Assembly (NCBI RefSeq): GCF_016495865.1
Contig: NZ_CP054706.1
Coordinates: 1,860,001 to 1,924,000, forward strand
From: Salicibibacter cibi
Lineage (GTDB): Bacteria > Bacillota > Bacilli > Bacillales > Marinococcaceae
DNA: 64,000 bases
Direction of reading: 5' to 3'
This document shows positions 45,726 to 53,065 of the stretch, one piece after another. Position 1 is the stretch's first letter; each line of letters opens with the position of its first letter. The notes below the pieces were generated by a model. That model searched no databases. It was not told the DNA's origin and worked only from the letters and a program-made list of their open reading frames with translations. A program made the position numbers and the translations under genes.

Positions 45726-46919
45726 TCATCCCCTTACTTCCTCAGCCTGAAACAATGACTTATCTTCCACGTGATGCGTTAAGATCGTGAGGAACATGCC
45801 AAATGCGATCATTCCTGCTGCCACGAGGGTAATCATCGTATACGTTAACCCGGCACTCAACAACAACGATCCGAGTGCTGCCCCGATAGCATTCGCGAGA
45901 TTGAACACTGAGGCCGCGATGGTCCCGGAGAGCGAAGGTGCTTCTTTTGCTGCAAGAATGATCTTCGTATTTAAAATCGGCGTTGTGCCAAACGTTCCTG
46001 CTCCAAACAAAAAGGTCATAACGAAGGCGAAGGCTGAAAATTGCAGAATAAATGTGAATGCTGCAAGAACGACAGCAAGCAAACCCAAAACAACGATTAG
46101 TCTCTCGGTTAAACGGTTAGGATGAATGTTTCCGGAAGCAAAGTTGCCGACTACGGCTCCAAGGCCAAAGAAAAATAATCCCGCTGTCACGCCTGTCACG
46201 CCAAAATCGGCAAACTCCCGGAGCATCGGCTCTTTAAACGTATACGCTGTAAACACGCCGGAAAATCCAAAAATGATGACGGCGATGACCATGAGGACAT
46301 TTTTATTTTTAAAAATACCAAGTTCCTTTTTCAAGTTCGGAGCTTCTGATGGTTTCATGTTTGGAGTGACGACCGCAAGACCGATCAACGTTATACAGCC
46401 AAGAATAACCATGAACCAAAATACGAATCTCCAGTCAAACATGCCGCCAAGAAAAGAGCCAAACGGCACTCCAAGCATCACGGCAATGGTAAGGCCGCCT
46501 TGAACCATGGCAATCGCCCCAGTCCGTTTTTCCGGTGGAGACATATTCATGGCCAAAGACATACATAAGCCAAAGAATGGGGCATGCATGGCAGCCGAAG
46601 TCAATCTCGACAGTAATAAAACATCAAAGTTCGGGGCGGTTGCCGCCATGATGTTACTAGCGACAAATACGGCCATGAGGCCAACAAGTAATGGCTTTGG
46701 CGAGAGTTTAATCGTTATGATGCGAAGGAGTGGACCGAAGATCGCCACACTTATCGCATAAACCGTTAACAGCAATCCTGTCGTCGATACGTCAACGCTC
46801 AAATCGTCCGCAAATTGCGTGAGCAAACCTGTCACGACGTATTCGGTCATGCCAACGCCGAATGTGCCGAGCATAAAAATGGTTAAAATCGTTTTTCTGG
46901 AAAAGGTTACGCCCATCAT
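45726..46919 (-). CDS. MFS transporter, DHA1-type
   Basis: About 397 residues and twelve membrane segments; GTFGVGMTEYVVTGLLTQFADDL at the N-terminus and RLTSAAMHAPFFGLCMSLA are typical of the YdhP/AraJ-like drug:H+ antiporter group (arabinose efflux permease annotation). The ATG at 46919 follows AAAGGGG by 9 bases, so the longer frame to 46967 is rejected. Convergent with the LLM gene with only 10 bases between. Substrate unknown. Confidence 0.84.
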   Translation of the reverse strand: MMGVTFSRKTILTIFMLGTFGVGMTEYVVTGLLTQFADDLSVDVSTTGLLLTVYAISVAIFGPLLRIITIKLSPKPLLVGLMAVFVASNIMAATAPNFDVLLLSRLTSAAMHAPFFGLCMSLAMNMSPPEKRTGAIAMVQGGLTIAVMLGVPFGSFLGGMFDWRFVFWFMVILGCITLIGLAVVTPNMKPSEAPNLKKELGIFKNKNVLMVIAVIIFGFSGVFTAYTFKEPMLREFADFGVTGVTAGLFFFGLGAVVGNFASGNIHPNRLTERLIVVLGLLAVVLAAFTFILQFSAFAFVMTFLFGAGTFGTTPILNTKIILAAKEAPSLSGTIAASVFNLANAIGAALGSLLLSAGLTYTMITLVAAGMIAFGMFLTILTHHVEDKSLFQAEEVRG

Positions 46920-47084
46920 GGTCCAACACCCCTTTGTTTTCTCTTGTTTTGAATCACGAGAAAACACCCTACAACATATGCAGGGAGATGTCTAGACCCT
47001 TTGAAAATGAATGACAAGTAACATAATTGGCAACAGAAGTTGATGGACGCCGAACATTTTATGCTTTCTGATCGTGCAAAAAGA

Positions 47085-47117
47085 AGAATGAGCTCCCAAA
47101 AGATGAAAGCTCATTCT
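47085..47117 (-). terminator. Terminator displaced from the 47.4-kb gene by a MITE
   Basis: AGAATGAGCT and AGCTCATTCT form a perfect 10-bp stem; on the minus strand TCTTTTTG follows. No other minus-strand gene ends nearby, so it was probably next to the gene at 47355 before the MITE inserted. Confidence 0.65.
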
Positions 47118-47126
47118 CCTTATTTA

Positions 47127-47341
47127 GGGATTGCTGAACAACTTGCAGCTATCAGCTGAAGCCGGGATTCCATGGCTTCGCTTTCCGCGGACGAACGGTC
47201 AAATCTCCTCACGCAAAACCGGCGCTGCAGGGTCTTGACGCGTCCGTTTTGTTGTCTACGCCATTGCTGCGTCATGGTTTCCTTGCATCCAGCTTTGACA
47301 ACACCAACGGAAAATGCTTATGTCCGTTATTCAGCAGTCCC
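47127..47341 (+). mobile_element. Family-1 MITE, copy 3 (internally deleted)
   Basis: 215 bp with intact ends and TATTTA on both sides (47121-47126 and 47342-47347). Compared with full copies it lacks parts of the centre (short losses near the first third and after the hairpin). It lies 7 bases past the stop of the next gene. Confidence 0.85.
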
Positions 47342-47354
47342 TATTTAAAAGTTG

Positions 47355-47648
47355 TTATTCATCATCGTGTTTCGATTTCTTATCGGTGCGCCCTCTCGCC
47401 TTCCTATAAAATTTTCCGGGTGCTTCCGATGTTTTCCCAATGGCATCATTTGCTTTGTTGGCTGTGCCTTTGAGGATTTTCCCTGAAGAATCCGTTGCTT
47501 TTCCTACCAGCCCTCCTTCACCGGAAACCGATTTAATCACGCGCCCTGCTGAATCAACCGTATTGCCAAAAAGGTCGGTTGCTTCTTTCGAGGTCTTTTT
47601 GACAAAGTTATCGTCTTCCTCTTCATTTTGGTTTTTTTCATCACTCAT
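47355..47648 (-). CDS. Hypothetical hydrophilic protein with LEA-like repeats
   Basis: 97 residues, soluble and highly charged. Degenerate 11-17-residue repeats with Gly/Lys/Thr/Ser (DLFGNTVDSAGRVIKS, GLVGKATDSSGKILKG, KANDAIGKTSEAPGKF) resemble late-embryogenesis-type stress proteins, which would fit a desiccation- or salt-exposed host, but no family is assigned. GGGGAG lies 8 bases before the ATG at 47648. Confidence 0.6.
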   Translation of the reverse strand: MSDEKNQNEEEDDNFVKKTSKEATDLFGNTVDSAGRVIKSVSGEGGLVGKATDSSGKILKGTANKANDAIGKTSEAPGKFYRKARGRTDKKSKHDDE

Positions 47649-47767
47649 GAGCCCATCTCCCCTTTTTTTGATACTCATTAGAGATTATGCAAATTGCTTC
47701 ACGATATGATTTTTTACGTCATGCAGAGCTTTGAAAAATGTAAAAGTCTAGGAACGCATGTAGCATG

Positions 47768-47795
47768 AAAAGGCCGGATGACACCCGGCCTTTTT
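47768..47795 (-). terminator. Terminator of the PBP1 gene
   Basis: AAGGCCGGGTGTCATCCGGCCTTTT (in two halves: AAGGCCGG and CCGGCCTTTT) directly follows the stop codon on the minus strand. Confidence 0.82.
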
Positions 47796-50276
47796 TTATT
47801 CATCGTCCTCTACATCCTCGTTTTCTTCCTCTGCATCTTCATTATTTTCCTCGTCTTCTTCGTCTTCCTCTTCTTCTTCGTCTTCTTCTTCTTCTTCTTC
47901 TTCGTCTTCCTCTTCTTCTTCGTCTTCCTCGTCTTCTTCCTCTTCTTCTTCTTCCTCGTCTTCTTCTTCGTCTTCCTCGTCTTCTTCCTCTTCTTCTTCT
48001 TCCTCGTCTTCTTCCTCTTCTTCTTCTTCCTCGTCTTCTTCTTCGTCTTCCTCGTCCTCGTCTTCTTCGTCTTCCTCTTCCTCTTCTTCCTCTTCCTCTT
48101 CCTCTTCCTCTTCTTCTTCTTCTTCTTCCTCGTCTTCTTCTTCTTCCTCGTCTTCTTCGTCTTCCTCATCTTCCTCGTCTTCGTCTTCCTCTTCTTCCGG
48201 TTCTTCTTCCTCTATTCCTTCTTCCTCCGGTGTTTCCGGCGTCTCTTCATCCGTTCCTTCTTCATCCGCTTCTTCGGTTACTTGTGCAGGAGGCGCTTCA
48301 CACCGATAAAGTTCACCGTCAGTCTCACAAACAGAATTCGGTCGTGAGAAGTCTTCCGTTCCCTCGCCTTCATGAACATTAGTCATGATAATACGAAAAA
48401 TATCCTGGGCAATGTTTTGTTCTTCACCGATTAAATAGCCGCTATCGCGTCCGTCACCAAACCCAGTCCAGACAGCTGCCGTATAGTCAGTCGTGTAGCC
48501 GTTAAACCAAACATCCGGCACACCCCCGTCAGGAACACCATATTCCCCCAATTCTTCCTGGGTAAAATTCGAAGTTCCTGTCTTTCCCGCCAGCGGAAGC
48601 TCCCCGATATTCGCACGTTGACCGGTTCCGGAAGAATCGTCCAAAACACCTTTAAGCATGTCCGACATCATATAAGCAGTCGATTCGTACATCACCTGGT
48701 CTGATTCAGGCGAGTTCTCTACTTCCCCTCCATCACGAAACTCCACTTTTCGAACGCTGTAAGGTTCATTGTAGGTACCTTCATTTCCAAACGAGGCGTA
48801 AGCGCCGGCCATATCCAAACTTGATATCCCATCGGAAAAGCCTCCTAGGACAGAACTCTCGGTAATATCCTGATCAAAGTCGAAGCCAAGGCGTTCGGCA
48901 AACGATTGGGCATCGTCCAAGCCCACGACCTGGATCGCCTTTACAGCCGGAACATTGATCGAGCGAACAAGCGCTTCTCGCATGGAGACCTCACCACTGT
49001 AACTGTCCCCATAATTGCCGAAGGAAGTCCCATCTGAATACTCATGCGGTTCATCGACGATAGTTTCTCCCGTGTACCAGTCTTGCTCCTCAATAGCCGG
49101 ACCGTAACCAAGAATCGGTTTGACCGTCGATCCCGGTGAGCCGCCGGCGGCAGTGGCGTAATTCAAGCCTCTTTCTTCTTCTGTTTCCTCACGATTGCCT
49201 ACCATTGCACGTATCGCACCAGTTTCCGTGTCAAGGAGGGAAAAACCTACCTGGAACGCTTCATTATCGGGGTATTGCGAAACATATTCATCGCTTTGAA
49301 TAACATCTTGTGCGATCTCCTGCGCCTCCGGATCAATGGTCGTATAAATGTCAAAACCGGCCGCATACAGATCCGCGCTTTCAATCCCATCGATGCTTTC
49401 CACTTCTTCCATTACTTGGTCAATGATCGATTGATAAGCGACATTTTCCTGAGGAGTATAATCCAGTTGATCTTCGATATCCACAGACATTGCGTCGGCT
49501 GCTTCCTCTTCACTGATGAAATCATTCTCCTCCATCAGGGAAAGGATCAAATCTCTGCGCTCTTCCGCCTCCTCAGGGTTATTTTGCGGATTGTAATAGG
49601 AAGGCCGCCGCGGGATAGCTGCCAAGACGGCGGCGTCGGCAACCGTAAGTTCATCCAGATCCTCTTTATTAAAATAACGAATCGCCGCTTCTCCAACTCC
49701 CCAAGCTGAACTGTCGAAGTAACTGCTATTCAAATACAATTCCAAGATCTCATCTTTGCTGTATTGATGCTCCATTTGCAAAGCGAGCCATTGTTCCTGC
49801 ACTTTTCGGTCAATCGTTTGCTCAGGGGATAAGAAGGCTTGTTTTACAAGCTGTTGGGTGATGGTACTTGCCCCTTCAGAACCAAACCCATCGGTAACAT
49901 TCGAGATAATCGCACCGCCAATCCGGTAAAAGTCAATGCCACTGTGTTCATAAAAACGATAGTCTTCAACCGCGATGAAAGCATCTTTGAGATGTTCGGG
50001 CATTTCATCGTTTTCCCTATAGGTACGATTTTCCGTTCCTTGCAACCGACCGAGCTCGTTATCGTTCATATCATAAATCGTTGCCCCTTCTGCAAAAACA
50101 AGTTCCTCTGCATTAAGCTCAGGAGCATCCGAAATCATTGACACTCCTGCCGCTATTATCACCGCCATGCCAACAATCACGACCCCTAAGATAGAAAACA
50201 ACACTTTTTTAAGTGTGGACCGTTTTTTCTTCTCGCCGGCACGACGTTTCTCCGTTCGTGAACGGTGCTCCTCCAT
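47796..50276 (-). CDS. ponA: Class A penicillin-binding protein (PBP1/PonA type) with long acidic tail
   Basis: 826-residue bifunctional murein synthase. Cytoplasmic basic start, one membrane helix (about residues 25-47), glycosyltransferase domain with catalytic Glu in VEDYRFYEHSGID and GASTITQQLVKQ, and transpeptidase domain with SPGSTVKP (active Ser), VRSINVPA (SxN) and AGKTGTSN (KTG). From about residue 665 the protein is a tail of about 160 residues, nearly all Glu and Asp, coded by a GAA/GAG/GAC run. The tail would lie outside the membrane, in the wall. Single-gene unit with its own terminator. Confidence 0.88.
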   Translation of the reverse strand: MEEHRSRTEKRRAGEKKKRSTLKKVLFSILGVVIVGMAVIIAAGVSMISDAPELNAEELVFAEGATIYDMNDNELGRLQGTENRTYRENDEMPEHLKDAFIAVEDYRFYEHSGIDFYRIGGAIISNVTDGFGSEGASTITQQLVKQAFLSPEQTIDRKVQEQWLALQMEHQYSKDEILELYLNSSYFDSSAWGVGEAAIRYFNKEDLDELTVADAAVLAAIPRRPSYYNPQNNPEEAEERRDLILSLMEENDFISEEEAADAMSVDIEDQLDYTPQENVAYQSIIDQVMEEVESIDGIESADLYAAGFDIYTTIDPEAQEIAQDVIQSDEYVSQYPDNEAFQVGFSLLDTETGAIRAMVGNREETEEERGLNYATAAGGSPGSTVKPILGYGPAIEEQDWYTGETIVDEPHEYSDGTSFGNYGDSYSGEVSMREALVRSINVPAVKAIQVVGLDDAQSFAERLGFDFDQDITESSVLGGFSDGISSLDMAGAYASFGNEGTYNEPYSVRKVEFRDGGEVENSPESDQVMYESTAYMMSDMLKGVLDDSSGTGQRANIGELPLAGKTGTSNFTQEELGEYGVPDGGVPDVWFNGYTTDYTAAVWTGFGDGRDSGYLIGEEQNIAQDIFRIIMTNVHEGEGTEDFSRPNSVCETDGELYRCEAPPAQVTEEADEEGTDEETPETPEEEGIEEEEPEEEEDEDEEDEEDEEDEEEEEDEEEEEEEEEEEEEEEEEEEEDEEDEDEEDEEEDEEEEEEEEDEEEEEEEEDEEDEEEDEEEEEEEEDEEDEEEEEDEEEEEEEDEEEEEDEEDEENNEDAEEENEDVEDDE

Positions 50277-50721
50277 TCAGCTATTCCTCCAATTACAAGT
50301 CGATGAATTCTCGACTTCTCCGTAATCTTTCTGCCAAATTGATAAAGAATTATTTTTCGAAAATGCCAAAACAAGGATATACGTTTCTGTAAAACTGAAC
50401 ATTGATGGTTATGCCATGAATCATCCCTTTTGCCACATAAAATGTTCAAATTTAAATATCCGCCGAGGCTCGCGTTCTGTGTGGACCCAATAAGCTGAAA
50501 AAGCATTCATTTTTTTCGTCGAAACCTTAGGAACACTTATACTTCAAATTTCTTCGTTAGAAATTAAGTGGCGAGAGCATTCACGCCACAGCAATTTCAG
50601 CACCTTACAATGATAAGCACGTCTTCTTCCCCATAATTCTCATGATAATACGACTCTTTTTCTATTAAAACGTATACGACTGATTTTTATGGTCACATGT
50701 TGAAAACCTATTCCTTTTTCT

Positions 50722-50787
50722 GGGTCAATACTAAAATCTATGGTTGACCAGCCAATGTATTGATAACGCTTGGTCAGCGCTACGGAC
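50722..50787 (-). mobile_element. Family-3 (ISL3-like) MITE, end fragment
   Basis: GGGTCAATACTAAAATC, TATGGTTGACC ... GCTACGGA is the reverse complement of the right end of family 3. It stops abruptly at CTACGGA and joins family-2 sequence, so the rest was lost in a rearrangement. Confidence 0.65.
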
Positions 50788-50805
50788 CTTCGCCCAACTT
50801 ATGTA

Positions 50806-51034
50806 GGGATTGCTGACCAGCTTGCAGCTATCAGCTGAAGTCGGGATGCCGCTTCCATGGCTTAGCTTTCCGCGGACGAACGGTCAAGCCTCCTCGCGCA
50901 AAACCAGCGCTGCGGGGGCTTGACGTTTTTCCGCTGGAGTCTCGTCATTGCAGTGTCATCCCTCCGTACATTGCCAGAAGTGCAAGGTTTTTTTGCTTAT
51001 ATGGGGCAGTCTTTTTCCGTTATTAAGCAGTCCC
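50806..51034 (+). mobile_element. Family-1 MITE, copy 4 (internally deleted)
   Basis: 229 bp, flanked by TATGTA (50800-50805 and 51035-51040). It sits at exactly the same position of a family-2 repeat as copy 2. The right end has ATTAAGCAGTCCC with one change. Confidence 0.82.
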
Positions 51035-51066
51035 TATGTAGGTGAAAAAGTTGATTTATACTTTCT

Positions 51067-51303
51067 GGCTCTTCGTCAAAATCTATGGTTGATATAAGTG
51101 AATAATTATGGTATTTACACTAGCTAGCGGAGGAAAAACACGGAGACTCCTGTGGGAAAGCGCAGGGCGAAGACCCCGCAGAAAAAAGCGAACGTCTTTT
51201 TTCGAGGAGGCTGAGCTTGGGGCCCACGGAAAGCGTAGTGTTTTTCCGTAGCGTTTATCATCAATTACACCTATTTGTCAACCATAGGTTTTAGTGTTGA
51301 CCC
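51067..51303 (+). mobile_element. Family-3 (ISL3-like) MITE, copy B
   Basis: 237 bp from GGCTCTTCGTCAAAATC to TTTTAGTGTTGACCC with the 8-bp duplication TACTTTCT (51059-51066 and 51304-51311). Core runs GGAGGAAAAACACGGAGAC to GTGTTTTTCCGTAGCG. It is inserted in the second hairpin of a family-2 repeat. Confidence 0.87.
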
Positions 51304-51381
51304 TACTTTCTTACCCACCAAAAAAACTGGCATGTTATCGCTAGCAAATGATTCATTTTACTTGGAACGGCCAGCAAAAAG

Positions 51382-51570
51382 TCAATAAACGATAACAACG
51401 ATTGGATATGATCCTCGGAGAAGTTCTTTATTTAGGATCAACTCGAACAATCGGCGCTTGAATAGATAACGGCGATCGACATCTTTTTTGCTTTTTAACA
51501 TGTATTTGCCAGCCAGGACAACGAAGGCAAATGGATTGTTCGACTGTAGTAACTTTTCCTCGTAAGGATA
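51382..51570 (-). pseudogene. Remnant of an Rpn/DUF4351-type nuclease-transposase gene
   Basis: One minus-strand frame reads YPYEEKLLQSNNPFAFVVLA, then GKYMLKSKKDVDRRYLFKRR, then LFELILNK before a stop. The NPFA.VVLA...K.D...RR..FK..L pattern is that of the C-terminal part of Rpn-family (PD-(D/E)XK, YhgA-like) proteins common in Bacilli. An upstream in-frame stop and the missing nuclease domain show it is a fragment. Confidence 0.55.
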
Positions 51571-51818
51571 TCACTCAGAATAGCATATCTCGCATATGAA
51601 AACAAGAGTTCGTCATGGATGGGAAACGATATTTTCAAAACCAATATGTAAGAGATTCATCTTTCCAAGAAAGATACCCCTACTATGGGACGTCCCTGAC
51701 GAAAAAAACGCAGCGTAATATACATGATGCGTGGACTCATCTTCTCAAAGGGATGCTCGTTTCGTTGTTGAGCCTCTTTCCCCACCTCCCCCCTATAACA
51801 TATATAATGCCACTCGCG

Positions 51819-51852
51819 AAAAAAAGACACTCCATATTAAAATGGAATGTCT
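51819..51852 (-). terminator. Terminator of the M20 amidohydrolase gene
   Basis: On the minus strand AGACATTCCAT and ATGGAGTGTCT pair with one mismatch and run into TTTTTTT. Confidence 0.85.
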
Positions 51853-51858
51853 GCAATG

Positions 51859-53040
51859 CTAGTTATTTTTTTCGAAGTAGAGAATAGCTGCTTTCGCTAA
51901 TGTCTTCGCTCCAATAATCATGGCCTCTTCATCAATATCAAATTGATCATGATGATAGGGGTAGATAATGCCTTTTTCTTTATTGGCTGATCCCGTAAAG
52001 AAATAGGAACCAGGAACTGTGTTGAGAAAATGGGAAAAATCTTCTCCTCCCATTTGCGGTGGCATCTCCTTGACATGCTCTTTTCCAACGACAGCTTTTC
52101 CACCTTCAACAATTATATCAGTCTCTTCATGGTGGTTCCATGTCACCGGATGCCCTTCTTGATAATCTAGCCGATACGTTCCCTCCCCGGCTTCTGCAAC
52201 AGCGGCAGTGATTCTTTCCACGTTAAGAATTATCTTTTCTCTTACTTCTTTAGAAAATGTTCGTATCGTTCCTTTTAAAGTAACAGAATCCGCAATAACA
52301 TTGGCTCCTTCGCCACCGTGAATGGAGCCTATGCTGATCACAGCGGATTTTAATGGATCGACTTTACGACTAACAATCGTTTGTAACTGATTCACGAGCT
52401 GAGACGCCATAACAACAGCATCGTTCGTCTGATGAGGAAAAGCTCCGTGCCCCCCTTGTCCAATCACTTCAATTTCAAAGCGGTCGGAAAACGCCATAAT
52501 ATAACCATGACGATAAATCACATCCCCAACAGGATAGGCATTCTCCATATGGGTGGCAAAGACTGCATCGACACCTTCAAGCGCCCCGTCTTCAACCATA
52601 TCCTTCGCCCCACCAGGGACAACTTCTTCAGCGTGTTGATGAAGAAATACAATGTTTCCAGCTAATTCATGTTTCCTTTCACTAAATGCTTTGGCTAGGC
52701 CTAGCGCAATCGCTGTATGGGCATCATGACCACAAGCATGCATCACACCCGGATTTTTCGATTTATATGGAACATCGTTTTTTTCACTTATCGGCAATGC
52801 ATCAAAATCGGCTCGAAGGCCTACCGTCTTCCCTGGTTTATCTCCTCTGAGGATCCCAACAACTCCCCGTCCACCGACGTTTGTTTTCACCTCTAATCCT
52901 AACTTTCTCAAGTAGTCGGTGATGATTTCCGGTGTTCGAACTTCTTTGCGGGAAAGTTCGGGATACATATGCAGATCACGACGGATCTCTATCATCTCAT
53001 CTCTTAACGCTTCAATTCTTGAAAAAAAACTCGCGTCCAC
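51859..53040 (-). CDS. M20D-family amidohydrolase
   Basis: 393-residue metal-dependent hydrolase of the aminoacylase/hippurate hydrolase group, cleaving an N-acyl bond of a small amide. Metal and catalytic residues are in MHACGHDAHT, HQHAEEVVPGG, ATHMEN and the C-terminal YHHDQFD; the dimerisation domain lies at about 185-300. GTG start with AGGAGG 8 bases upstream. Removing the IS and one copy of its duplication leaves the gene about 32 bases behind opuCD, so it was the fifth gene of that operon. Ectoine, carnitine or other N-acyl compounds are possible substrates (inference). Confidence 0.85.
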   Translation of the reverse strand: MDASFFSRIEALRDEMIEIRRDLHMYPELSRKEVRTPEIITDYLRKLGLEVKTNVGGRGVVGILRGDKPGKTVGLRADFDALPISEKNDVPYKSKNPGVMHACGHDAHTAIALGLAKAFSERKHELAGNIVFLHQHAEEVVPGGAKDMVEDGALEGVDAVFATHMENAYPVGDVIYRHGYIMAFSDRFEIEVIGQGGHGAFPHQTNDAVVMASQLVNQLQTIVSRKVDPLKSAVISIGSIHGGEGANVIADSVTLKGTIRTFSKEVREKIILNVERITAAVAEAGEGTYRLDYQEGHPVTWNHHEETDIIVEGGKAVVGKEHVKEMPPQMGGEDFSHFLNTVPGSYFFTGSANKEKGIIYPYHHDQFDIDEEAMIIGAKTLAKAAILYFEKNN

Positions 53041-53065
53041 TGCTTCGTCCTCCTAACATTAAAAT

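Larger units (their letters stand above)
50787..51324. repeat. Family-2 repeat, copy 4, split by two MITEs
   Basis: Pieces CCTTCGCCCAACTTATGTA, GGTGAAAAAGTTGATTTATAC and TTTCTTACCCACCAAAAAA together form one family-2 unit lacking its first hairpin. A family-1 MITE interrupts it at TATGTA and a family-3 MITE at TACTTTCT. Confidence 0.7.
50277..51818. other. Repeat-rich interval without intact genes
   Basis: Upstream region of the PBP1 gene (50277-50720, nothing recognised), then a mosaic of families 1, 2 and 3 (50722-51324), then an Rpn-like gene remnant (51382-51570), then unremarkable sequence to the amidohydrolase terminator. Confidence 0.6.

Noticed and set aside
47765..48382. Two plus-strand ORFs rich in Leu/Pro or Phe opposite the PBP1 tail
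   Set aside because: They are the antisense reading of the GAA/GAG/GAC tract and have no independent support.
50186..50506. 106-residue minus-strand ORF over the PBP1 start
   Set aside because: Overlaps the clear PBP1 start in another frame and resembles no protein.
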